Source: DASQZK01 sp963763215 (GTDB taxonomy: Bacteria; Bacteroidota; Bacteroidia; Bacteroidales; GCA-2748055). Taken from it: 64,000 bases of DNA. Positions 45,607 to 54,924 of the stretch are shown piece after piece (the first letter of the stretch is position 1; every line of letters starts with the position of its first letter). The DNA lies in contig CAVXNX010000017.1 in NCBI GenBank assembly GCA_963763215.1, forward strand, positions 329,376 through 393,375, in the 5' to 3' direction. A program made the translations under genes and the position numbers. Under the pieces are notes generated by a model. That model was given only the letters and a program-made list of their open reading frames with translations, searched no databases and was not told where the DNA came from.

Positions 45607-47733
45607 TCATTTTTTTCCGGAAGATCTCCGGTAAGGCAACACGTACCACCCTTTTTTCCGGACATCATAGACTGGTGGCAGCATCCGCATCTCTACTTCT
45701 GTGTAGCTTTTCCACCCGGGTACCGAAGAGCTGATGATGACCCGCCGGGGCCTGAACAGTCGGAGAAGATCCCCGGGGGGCAACAGGTCCCTCCCCGTGA
45801 GGATCAATGCATCTGCCCGGCAGGCGGTCCCCGTTTTCAGCCGGATGAGAGAACCGGCATCGGAAATCAACACCGCACGCATACCTGGCTCCTGGACAAG
45901 CAGATTGCCGCAGCCCGGCAGCCTGGATTCAGTCAGGCTAAGCCCGCTATCCGCCCGGAGTCCGCGGTAAAGCGGAAAATCCATGTATGTATTGATCCAA
46001 AATGACTTCGCCGCATATTCAATCGACCTTTGGTATGACGGTTCACCGGTATCGGTGTACACCCTGTGTGTTTCCCCGGAAAGCATCCCCACAGCCGGTA
46101 ATCCTCTGACGTTATAAACGGCAAGGCAATCGCCGGCAGAATGGTAAGCCCTCCGCACCACGCCGGTCAGGATAAACAGGAAGATGAGCACCTGGACGGA
46201 GATGATGAGCGCCGGCGGGCGATGGATGGTCCAGGCCAGGATCAGAAGGGGAACCACCAACAGTACGGCCACCTGGAAACCATTCAGTGTGAGCCCTCCC
46301 ACCACCGACCATGGCAGACCGTCGATGAGCCGGATGCCATGGTTCATGGTCCCCGCCAGCAGGAGACATCCCCGCGTCAGGATAAAGGAGGCCAGGGGAA
46401 AAAAGAAAAACATGACCGAGAGGAGGTAGAGCAGCACCAGGGCCGTGACCACAGGAATAATGAAAATATTGGTCAGGAGAAACCACACGGGGAACTGATG
46501 AAAATAATAGATCCCCAAGGGGTAGGTGAGCAGCTGAGCTGAAAGGCTGACCGCAACCAGATCACGGATCTTCCCGGGGATAAACCCTTTGACCTTCACG
46601 CTTCCGGAAATGCCCGCGTGAAACAGGAGGATGCCTGTCACGGCAAGGTAGGAAAACCGGAAACCGGCATCGTCGATGAGGGCCGGCTTGAACAAGAGCT
46701 GGATGAATGCGGCCACCATCACCGTATTAAGGGTGGATGAATTCCGGTCGATCAGCTTCCCCAGGCTGACGAGGCTGAACATCAGGCAAGATCGGGTGAC
46801 TGAAGCGGAAAGCCCGGTCATCACGGCATAAAACCAGAGAACGCCGGTGATCAAAATAAAGCGGGCCATGGCATTTGACTTACCGTACCGTAAAAAAACG
46901 GTGAGCCAGCTGAGGAAAAGCCAGAGCATCCCGACATGCAGCCCTGAAACCGCCATGACATGAATCCCTCCGGCATTGGCATAAGCACTCTTCAGCTCGG
47001 GATCGAGATTTTCCCGTGTTCCCAGTGTGATGGCTTCCAGGACACTTTTGGCCGCTTCATCCCCCGGAGTGTCTTCAATGCGTTGCAGCAGTCTTTGTCT
47101 GATGAGAAGAGGGATATCCCCGGGCTTCCTCCGGCCGGTCTCCATGAGCCGCCAATGGCCGTCACTGATGAAACACTGGTAAACGATCCCCTTCGACCTG
47201 AGATAAGAAGCATAATCGAATTCATCCGGATTGCCCCCGTTCACCGGGACATCCAGTCCGGAGTGAAAAATGATCATATCTCCGGGCCGTGCTCTCAGGA
47301 TGCTGTCGCTTTTTCCAAAATAGGCATTGACAAAGGCCGGTCCACCGGCATCGTTGTCAGCGAAGGTCCTGGCATTGATGCAAAGTTTAACCAGCACCGA
47401 CCGGTCTTTCTCCACGGGAAACGAACATACGCTTCCGACGGTCACCGTATCGGCGATGGGCACGGCCATCGTGCCGGGACCCGCAGATCGGTAACCACCG
47501 AGGAAGATGAAAACCAGGCTGATAAGCAGCCCTCTCAACCAGGCATGGCCTGGCCGGAAAAACAGGTTGAAATGAACCGTCGCCGCCAGCAGGACAAGCA
47601 GGATGAAGATGACAACCGGCAAATCCGGCACCGGCTGACCACAGCGCCGCCCTGCCACGATGCCCGTGACCAGGCAAAGCAGCGCCCTCGAAACCGGCAC
47701 GGCCCTGATCCGTTCTGAAAAGGGAAGGTTCAT
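45607..47733 (-). CDS. comEC: ComEC/Rec2-type competence protein without metallo-beta-lactamase motif
   Basis: ComEC forms the inner-membrane channel for single-stranded DNA uptake. The intact 708-residue protein has N-terminal spans and a DUF4131-type soluble domain with GNPDEFDYASYLRSKGIVYQ (about residue 155). The Competence domain begins at HVMAVSGLHVGMLWLFLSWL (near 250), with GLSASVTRSCLMFSL and about eight further spans. The C-terminal about 190 residues (YNVRGLPAVGMLSGETHRVY) are soluble, but I see no HxHxDH zinc signature, so the nuclease-like MBL domain seems lost. The spacer 45415-45606 shows nothing. Confidence 0.87.
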   Translation of the reverse strand: MNLPFSERIRAVPVSRALLCLVTGIVAGRRCGQPVPDLPVVIFILLVLLAATVHFNLFFRPGHAWLRGLLISLVFIFLGGYRSAGPGTMAVPIADTVTVGSVCSFPVEKDRSVLVKLCINARTFADNDAGGPAFVNAYFGKSDSILRARPGDMIIFHSGLDVPVNGGNPDEFDYASYLRSKGIVYQCFISDGHWRLMETGRRKPGDIPLLIRQRLLQRIEDTPGDEAAKSVLEAITLGTRENLDPELKSAYANAGGIHVMAVSGLHVGMLWLFLSWLTVFLRYGKSNAMARFILITGVLWFYAVMTGLSASVTRSCLMFSLVSLGKLIDRNSSTLNTVMVAAFIQLLFKPALIDDAGFRFSYLAVTGILLFHAGISGSVKVKGFIPGKIRDLVAVSLSAQLLTYPLGIYYFHQFPVWFLLTNIFIIPVVTALVLLYLLSVMFFFFPLASFILTRGCLLLAGTMNHGIRLIDGLPWSVVGGLTLNGFQVAVLLVVPLLILAWTIHRPPALIISVQVLIFLFILTGVVRRAYHSAGDCLAVYNVRGLPAVGMLSGETHRVYTDTGEPSYQRSIEYAAKSFWINTYMDFPLYRGLRADSGLSLTESRLPGCGNLLVQEPGMRAVLISDAGSLIRLKTGTACRADALILTGRDLLPPGDLLRLFRPRRVIISSSVPGWKSYTEVEMRMLPPVYDVRKKGWYVLPYRRSSGKK

Positions 47734-47910
47734 CTCTGTTCCTTAATCCGAAAAAGACCGAAAAATCAGCCACCTAAAGGCAAAAAAATTTTGCGGCCGC
47801 GAAGGGGGCGAACAATCGCAAACGACAACTGTTTTTAAGAGTACATTCCCGTTCACTTTAGAGGTTGAACCGTGTTTCGTTCTTACATTAATTCCTAAAT
47901 TCTCACTGTT

Positions 47911-48925
47911 ATGATCAATCTGAAAACAAATTACATGGGGCTGGAGCTGAAAAACCCCATCATCGTTGGTGCCAGCGACCTGGTCTCCGACCTTGAAAAC
48001 ATCAAGGCTGCTGAAGATGCCGGCGCTGCAGCCATCGTTTACAAATCCCTTTTCGAGGAACAGATCCAACTTGAACGTTACCAGCTCGATGAGGAAATGA
48101 ATGAATATAATGAACGGCATGCCGAGATGATCGACCTGTTCCCTTCGGTCGACCATGCCGGTCCCAAGGAATTTTTGCATAACCTGCGGCGGGCAAGGGA
48201 GAGCGTTTCCATTCCGCTTATTGCCAGTTTGAATGCCGTCAATAAAACGACCTGGCTCGAATATGCGAAACTGATCGAAGACACCGGGGTCAATGCCATT
48301 GAACTGAATTTCTACGCGATTCCACGGGATTTTGAAAGGCAGGGCGAAGATATCGTGAAAGAACAGATCGACATCCTCAGGGAAGTGAAAAGAAGCCTCA
48401 ATATCCCGGTCAGCGTCAAACTGAGTCCTTTTTACACCAATGTCCTGAAAGTCATTTCGGATATGGACAAAACCGGGGTCGATGGATTTGTCCTGTTCAA
48501 TAAAATGTTCCAGCCTGACATCGACCTGAAAAAAGAAGAGCACACCTCGCCCTTCAATCTCAGCGCCGAGCACGAATACCGTCTTCCGCTCCGTTTTGCC
48601 GGCCTGCTTCATGGCCGGATCAAAGCCGGGATTTGCAGCAGCACCGGTGTTTACAGCGGAAAAGACATCATCAAACTGATCATGGCCGGAACTGACACCG
48701 TTCAGGTGGTCAGTGCCCTTTATAAGCACAAGATCTCCCATATCGCGAAAATGCTCAGCTGAGATGGAAGCCTGGATGAAGGAAAAGGGTTACAACAGCC
48801 TCAAGGATTTCAAGGGAAAACTCTCCGAATCGAAATTAAAAGATCCTTTTGTATACAAACGGGGTCAGTACATTCAGCTCTTACTGAAGTCGGGTGAACT
48901 GATGAGGCTCCACAGCCTGCGGTAA
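47911..48925 (+). CDS. Dihydroorotate dehydrogenase-like flavoprotein (one frameshift)
   Basis: The protein resembles class 1 dihydroorotate dehydrogenases: MINLKTNYMGLELKNPIIVGA, a TIM-barrel core with IPLIASLNAVNK, AIELNFYAI, VSVKLSPFYTNV and the phosphate-binding ICSSTGVYSGKDIIKLIMAGTD. It lacks the usual DHODH active-site Cys/Ser loop in the expected place, as in the 'DHOD-like' group found near pyruvate:ferredoxin oxidoreductases. A shift near 48755 separates the C-terminal piece (MEAWMKEKGYNSLKDFKGKL). Merged length is about 338 residues. nifJ lies 1.4 kb away on the other strand. Substrate unknown. Confidence 0.85.
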
Positions 48926-48974
48926 AGTACCCGGGCTTCTCCTGCCTGGAATGCCACTGGTTGAAAACGCGTAA

Positions 48975-49023
48975 AATGCCGGCAGCCAAAACCGTTCCTG
49001 ACGGAAAAGCTGCCGGCATTTTT
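48975..49023. terminator. Strong intrinsic terminator after the DHOD-like gene
   Basis: A perfect 12-bp stem AATGCCGGCAGC/GCTGCCGGCATT (48975-48986, 49009-49020) with a 22-nt loop is followed by TTTC. The stem begins with A residues, so it could act in both directions. Confidence 0.85.
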
Positions 49024-49110
49024 CATTCTTCTTCTGCCCTTTCGCAGAAGGCCCCGCCCGATAAAGGAATACGCTGCTTTCAGGACGGCCGGCGGCATCG
49101 GTTTTTTTAT

Positions 49111-49118
49111 TACTTTTG
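49111..49118 (+). promoter_or_regulatory. Possible -7 box upstream of ruvX
   Basis: TACTTTTG matches the -7 consensus 18 bp before the ruvX ATG. No -33 TTTG is visible at normal distance. Confidence 0.35.
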
Positions 49119-49135
49119 ATAAGAATACACCAGCC

Positions 49136-49555
49136 ATGGGCAGACTTTTAGCCATTGATTACGGCAGGAAACGTGTCGGGGTGGCCGTTAGCGATCCCCT
49201 CCAGATGATAGCGTCGGGCCTGACCACCGTTCCGGCACACGAGATCCTGAACTTTCTCTCCGTCTATTTTTCGAAGGAGAAGGTGGACTGCGTCGTTTTG
49301 GGCTACCCGTTGAAAATGAATGATGAGCCATCCGAATCGATGAAATACGTGATGCAGTTCGCCACCGCCTTCCGGCGAAAGTTCCCGGCGATACCTCTCG
49401 AATACGAAGATGAACGGTTCACTTCCAGGATGGCTGTCCGGGCCATGATCGAAGGCGGGATGAAGAAAAAGGACCGGAGAAAAAAAGAAAACATCGACAA
49501 GATCAGTGCGGCGATCATCCTCCAGTCTTTCATGGAACACCGGGCAAGCCACTGA
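49136..49555 (+). CDS. ruvX: YqgF/RuvX family Holliday junction resolvase or rRNA processing nuclease
   Basis: The YqgF domain is an RNase H-like fold implicated in pre-16S rRNA 5' processing. The 139-residue protein shows MGRLLAIDYGRKRVGVAVSD (first acidic residue Asp8), VVLGYPLKMNDEPS near residue 61-74, LEYEDERFTSRMA and the last acidic residue in KKENIDKISAAIILQSF. The frame is intact. It is 84 bp upstream of def on the same strand, a recurrent pairing in Bacteroidota. Confidence 0.92.
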   Translation: MGRLLAIDYGRKRVGVAVSDPLQMIASGLTTVPAHEILNFLSVYFSKEKVDCVVLGYPLKMNDEPSESMKYVMQFATAFRRKFPAIPLEYEDERFTSRMAVRAMIEGGMKKKDRRKKENIDKISAAIILQSFMEHRASH

Positions 49556-49639
49556 TAGCATGATTTTTGCGGCATCCGGAGAACATTATTCAGCCCGGAA
49601 TGTTAAATGCACGAAACGGGTTGAAAAAACAGCTGTTTT

Positions 49640-50197
49640 ATGGTTTATCCGATATATGTTTACGGCACCTCGGTTTTAAGAAAGAGAGCGAAAGATATAC
49701 CGCGCGATTTTGAGGGGCTGGGCGAATTCATCGACAATATGTTCGAGACCATGAAGGTCTCGGAGGGAATCGGTCTCGCTGCTCCCCAGGTTGGGAAATC
49801 ACTGCGTCTTTTCGTGATCGACGCCACAGAGATGGAGGATGAGGAAGGTGAAGGACTGGCGGATTTTAAAAAAGCCTTCGTGAACCCGGAAATCGTTGAA
49901 GAGACCGGTGATCGCTGGTCGTTCAACGAGGGATGCCTGAGCATCCCGTCCATCCGTGAGGAGGTGGAACGGGAGGAACGGATCCGGATCCGGTATTACG
50001 ACCGGGACTGGAATTTCCACGACGAGGTTTATACCGGCATCAAGGCGCGCATCATCCAGCATGAATTCGATCATCTGGAAGGGATCCTGTTTGTCGACAA
50101 GATCAATCCGTTGCGCCGGAGACTCATTAATGGTAAGCTTCAGGCCATCGCCAGGGGAAAGATCGACACCGACTATAAGATCGTTTTCTCCAAATAA
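49640..50197 (+). CDS. def: Peptide deformylase
   Basis: Def removes the N-formyl group from nascent proteins. The 185-residue protein has all three motifs: EGIGLAAPQVG (about residues 42-52), NEGCLSIPSI (Cys ligand, about 95-104) and QHEFDHLEG (two His ligands and catalytic Glu, about 138-146). It starts with MVYPIYVYGTSVLRKRAKDI and is intact. It is convergent with nifJ, separated by a strong bidirectional terminator. Confidence 0.95.
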   Translation: MVYPIYVYGTSVLRKRAKDIPRDFEGLGEFIDNMFETMKVSEGIGLAAPQVGKSLRLFVIDATEMEDEEGEGLADFKKAFVNPEIVEETGDRWSFNEGCLSIPSIREEVEREERIRIRYYDRDWNFHDEVYTGIKARIIQHEFDHLEGILFVDKINPLRRRLINGKLQAIARGKIDTDYKIVFSK

Positions 50198-50238
50198 CCT
50201 TCGCCCGAAGGCAGGGTATTTTCTGAAAAAAAAGCATT

Positions 50239-50275
50239 AAAAAAGGCTGCTCCCGAACCCGGGGCAGCCTTTTTT
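50239..50275. terminator. Bidirectional terminator between def and nifJ
   Basis: The stem AAGGCTGC/GCAGCCTT (50243-50250, 50264-50271), extended by CCC/GGG inside, is flanked by an A run on the left and a T run on the right. It therefore terminates def on the plus strand and nifJ on the minus strand. Confidence 0.88.
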
Positions 50276-50294
50276 AAATGCATTCGGCCCATTG

Positions 50295-53200
50295 TTATTG
50301 TTCCGATGGCGTGTATTCGAGCTCAGCCAGACGTTTGTAACTCTGATACCTCCATTTTGCATTGGCTTCAGCTGCTTTGAACAGCACTTCAGCTTCGGCA
50401 GGGAAGGATTTCATCAGAGAAGTATAGCGGACTTCCGAGTTCAGGAATTCCTGGAAGAGGCTCCAGTCAGGTTCTTTCGAGTCGAGCTGGAACGGATTCT
50501 TTCCTTCCTCTTCGAGCATCGGGTTATACCTGTACAGTGACCAGTAACCAGCCTGAACGGCCCGTTTTTCCTGTGCCTGCGCTTCACCCATACCGGCCCT
50601 GATACCATGGTTGATACAGGGAGCATAGGCGATGATCAGTGAGGGTCCTTTATAGGCTTCGGCTTCGCGGACAGCTTTCAGGTACTGTGACTGGCTGGCG
50701 CCCATGGCAACCTGGGCCACATAAACATATCCGTAACTCATGGCCATCATGCCCAGATCTTTCTTCCGGATCTTCTTGCCTGAAGCGGCAAACTTGGCAA
50801 CGGCACCCACCGGGGTGGATTTGGAAGCCTGACCGCCGGTATTGGAATATACCTCGGTATCGAGTACCAGGACATTGACATCTTCTCCGGAGGCCAGCAC
50901 GTGGTCGAGACCGCCGTAACCGATATCATAAGCCCATCCGTCACCGCCAAAGATCCATACCGATTTTTTAACCAGGTACTGTTTCAGGTTGAGGATGGAT
51001 TTGGCAGCAGGCGATTTTTCACTTCTCCAGGCTTTGATCACTTTCTGAGAGGCTTCTTCCGATTTCTGGGCATCGTCCATGCTTTCGATCCATGCAGTGA
51101 AGGCTTCACGGGTGGCGTCGGCAACACCCTCTTCCATCGCTGCCTTCATCAGACTGGCGATATGGGTCCTCATTTGTTTCACGCCGGTGGCCATCCCGAA
51201 ACCATACTCGGCATTGTCTTCGAAAAGAGAATTGGCCCAGGCCGGACCGTAACCGCTCTTATTGTTGACGGTATAAGGGGTTGAAGGCGCAGATCCGCCG
51301 TAAATGGATGAGCAGCCGGTGGCATTGGCAACCATCATCCTTTCGCCGTAAAGCTGGGTGATGAGTTTGACATAGGGCGTTTCACCGCAACCGGCGCAGG
51401 CTCCCGAAAATTCAAAGAGCGGCTGGGCAAACTGGGAATTCTTGATCGAGGAGGTTTTCTCGAGCAGGGTATCCTTGTAGGTGACACTTTTCGAGATGTG
51501 ATCCCATTTTTCCACTTCACCCATCTGGGATTCCAGGGGTTTCATGATGAGTGCCTTTTCCTTGGCGGGGCAAACTTCCTCGCAGTTACCGCAACCGGTA
51601 CAATCGAGAACGGAAACCTGGATCTTATAGTTCAGCCCGGCCAGGCTCTTGCCGCCTGCCTTAACATATTCGGTGCCTTCGGGCAATGCAGCGGTTTCGG
51701 CTTCATCGAACAGGAAGGGACGGATGCAGGCATGAGGACAAACATACGAGCACTGGTTACACTGGGTACATTTGTCGGGTTGCCATTCCGGAACATTCAC
51801 GGCAATACCGCGCTTTTCGTACTGGGTGAGACCCGGAGGGAATGTCCCGTCTTCACGGCCGACGAACGCACTGACCGGAAGATCATCACCTTTCATGAGA
51901 TTCATGGGTTCAGCCACCATCTTGACAAAATCGGGGATCTCCCGGGTGTCCTTTTCGGCTGCCGGTTTAAGGCTTGCCCATTCGGCGGGAATTTCAACCT
52001 TTTCAACCTCACCGCCCTTATCGACAGCAGCATAGTTCATCTTAACGATGTCTTCCCCCTTGCGGCCAAATGATTTCACGATGAATTTCTTCATTTCTTC
52101 AACGGCCTTGTCGTAAGGAATGACATTGGCGATTTTGAAGAAAGCCGATTGCATGATGGTGTTCGTCCGGGTGCCCAGACCGATTTCCTCTGCGATGCTT
52201 TGTGGCATTGATGATGTAGAAGTTGATCTTGTGTTCGGCGAGGTATTTCTTCATCGTATCGGGAAGGCGTTCTTTCGTTTCCTCAGCATCCCAGATGGAG
52301 TTAAGAAGGAAGGTACCGCCGTCTTTCAGTCCCTTCAGCATATCGTATTTATTGATATAGGAAGGCACGTGGCAGGCCACAAAATCAGGAGAGACGACAA
52401 GGTAAGGAGCACGGATCGGCTTATCACCGAAGCGCAGATGAGAGGTCGTGATACCGCCCGATTTTTTCGAGTCGTAGGCAAAATAGGCCTGGCAGTATTT
52501 ATCGGTCGATTCCCCGATGATCTTGATGGAGTTTTTATTGGCACCCACCGTTCCGTCAGCACCGATGCCATAAAATTTCGCTTCGAAAGTTCCCTTCTTG
52601 ACCGCGGAGATATCCGGACCGAGGGGAAGGGAAAGGATAGGAAACATCATCGACAATACCCACGGTGAATTTGCTCTTGGGCTCTTTCATCTTGAGGTTA
52701 TCGAAGACGGAGATGATCATGCCCGGGGTGGTATCTTTGGAACTGAGACCATAGCGGCCACCCACGATGACCGGTGCATTTTCACGGCCATAGAACAGGT
52801 CGCGGATGTCGAGGTAAAGCGGTTCGCCATTGGCTCCGGGTTCCTTGGTGCGGTCGAGAATCGCAATTCTTTTCACCGTCTCGGGAAGCACCTTGAAGAA
52901 ATATTTTGCCGAGAAAGGACGGTAGAGATGAACGGAAATCAGTCCGACTTTTTCCCCCTTTTCCATGAGGTAATCGATCGTTTCCTTAATGGTTTCGGTG
53001 ATAGAACCCATGGCCACGATGATATTTTCGGCATCCTCAGCACCGTAATAGGTGAAGGGATGATATTCCCGGCCCGTGATCTTTGGAGAGTTCCTGCATG
53101 TAATCCTCAACGATATCGGGAACCCGTTCATAGAAGACATTGAGCGCTTCCCTGGCCTGGAAGTAGATATCCGGATTCTGGGCCGTGCCTCTGGTGACCG

Positions 53201-53843
53201 GGTGTTCAGGATTCAGAGCATTGTCGCGGAATGCCTGGAGGGCTTCCCTGTCGAGAAGTTTCCCAAGGTCGTCCATTGAAGGAGCTTCCACTTTCTGGAT
53301 TTCATGGGATGTCCGGAAACCGTCGAAGAAATGAAGGAAGGGGATCCTGGATTTGATCGATGCCAGGTGAGCAATACCTGCGATATCCATGATTTCCTGC
53401 ACGCTTCCGGTGGCCAGCATGGCGAAACCGGTTTGACGTGTGCTCATCACATCACTGTGATCACCAAAAATGGAAAGCGCCTGGGCGGCAAGGCTTCGTG
53501 CCGAAACGTGAAAAACACCCGGCAACAATTCACCCGAAATCTTATACATGTTCGGGATCATCAGCAAAAGACCCTGCGAAGCAGTGAATGTGGAGGTCAG
53601 GGCACCGGCCTGCAAAGAGCCGTGAACAGCACCGGATGCACCACCTTCCGACTGCATCTCGGTGACCTTGACGATTTCTCCGAAAACATTCTTTCTGCCA
53701 TGTGCAGCCCATTCATCAATATATTCTGCCATGGTCGATGAAGGCGTAATGGGATAGATCGCAGCGACTTCACTGAACATATACGCAATATATGAAGCTG
53801 CATAATTGCCATCACATGTTACAAAATTCTTTTTATCAGCCAT
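50295..53843 (-). CDS. nifJ: Pyruvate:ferredoxin (flavodoxin) oxidoreductase (three frameshifts)
   Basis: This single-chain PFOR oxidises pyruvate to acetyl-CoA and reduces ferredoxin or flavodoxin. The N-terminal domain has MADKKNFVTCDGNYAASYIAYMFSE and YPITPSSTMAEYIDEW. A central gamma domain includes GIGADGTVGANKNSIKIIGE. The ferredoxin-type part has CTQCNQCSYVCPHAC and CTGCGNCEEVCPAKEKAL, and the ThDP part has SGACAGCGETPYVKLITQLYG and FGGDGWAYDIGYGGLDH. Frameshifts lie near 53075, 52640 and 52205. Merged length is about 1,183 residues. It indicates anaerobic or fermentative carbon metabolism. Confidence 0.96.
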
Positions 53844-53993
53844 TTCTAATTGATTGATTATTTAATGATTAAATACCTTGAACATTTCTGTGAAACGTCT
53901 CACAAAATTACGATAATTCAGATAATTTAATTCACAAATCGGGACTGTTCGGCTTATTCATAATGATTTCAAATAAATTGGCCGTAAACCCTT

Positions 53994-54022
53994 AAAAAGA
54001 CTGACTTTTATCAGTTTTTTTA
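53994..54022. terminator. Possible bidirectional hairpin in the nifJ upstream region
   Basis: AAAAAGACTGA and TCAGTTTTTTT pair around a short loop. It lies in the 346-bp spacer 53844-54189, which otherwise shows only AT-rich sequence and no gene. A TAATTTTG-like box on the minus strand (53903-53910) could be the nifJ -7 element, but no -33 box is correctly spaced. Confidence 0.35.
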
Positions 54023-54189
54023 CCGGCCGGTATGGCCACTTTATCCTCCCCGTTTGTTATACTTTTTATCCTCTGAAACCGGGGGGAAAGCCCGGGTGTT
54101 TCTGAACCGGGACGGGTGCGAAGTCATTTCAGACCCGCTGGGATATATTCCGGGTATCCGTACATGGCATCACCCTAAAATGCTGTTTT

Positions 54190-54807
54190 ATGATCCGAAG
54201 TTTTTTTCTGCATTTTTTTCTTTCCGTCTTCCTGTCGGGTCTGTGTCCCGGGGCATTTTCCCAGGCCGATACTCTCCCGGTGCCCATCGACACCCTTCAG
54301 CCCCAGATGGATACGCTCACGGAAGGTGCCGCCTTTGTCTACCAGAATGCCGTCTATCTTGAGCTGCTCGGTCCCGGAGCGTTATATTCCCGGGATATGA
54401 ACGGATCCTGCTGAACCAGGACCAGTTCAAAACATCGGTCCAGGCGGATTTGCCTGGTACCCGGCAGGAACGGGGATCATGCGGATGACTGTTCCCTTCA
54501 CCGTCAACGAGATCCTTTCCTTCAATCCCCATCATGTGAAAATCGGGATCGGTTCAGTGCTGATCATTAAGAAGTTCAAGGATGCCCAGATCATTCGGCC
54601 CTCCTGGCTCATCTTCGCATCGCCTACAGGTACCAGGCCAGCGGGGGAAAGTATTTCTGGGAAGCGTCACTCATCCCCTTCCTGGAAGGGGACACGAGGG
54701 CTTTCGAGCTGGATGCCCTCGGCACCATGACGGCACATTTATGGGCCGGCCTGACTTTCGGGTACACTTTCAATTTCAGCAGGCACCCGGGGGACTGGCA
54801 AAAATGA
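54190..54807 (+). CDS. Small outer-membrane beta-barrel protein (frameshifts)
   Basis: From 54190 a signal peptide (MIRSFFLHFFLSVFLSGLCPGAFSQ) leads to a Pro/Thr-rich linker and the stretch VYQNAVYLELLGPGALYSRDM. I recall similar NAVYLELLGxGxxYSxNY sequences in conserved Bacteroidota envelope proteins. Further pieces in other frames are MRMTVPFTVNEILSFNPHHV, KIGIGSVL, LRIAYRYQ and a final strand AHLWAGLTFGYTFNFSRHPGDWQK ending at TGA 54807. Three or more shifts are needed (near 54410, 54475 and 54610). The merged protein of about 205 residues would be a small barrel of unknown function. This could also be a genuinely decaying gene. Confidence 0.55.
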
Positions 54808-54877
54808 AGAGGATGGCTTAAAAATAGGTTCTTTGTAACCAACTTATACAAAGAACATAGATTTGAGCCACCCTCTT
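54807..54877. repeat. 71-bp imperfect palindrome
   Basis: Two 31-bp arms (54807-54837 and 54847-54877) match at 26 of 31 positions as inverted repeats around a 9-bp loop; the inner 10 bp (GTTCTTTGTA/TACAAAGAAC) are perfect. It starts on the last base of the stop codon of the barrel gene and ends 47 bp before the rho stop, so it lies between convergent genes. It may be a bidirectional terminator without long T tracts, or a remnant of a small mobile inverted-repeat element. Confidence 0.8.
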
Positions 54878-54924
54878 TATCCTAAAAACCGGCAAATAAC
54901 CGGTTAATCTTTTCAACGGTGCAA

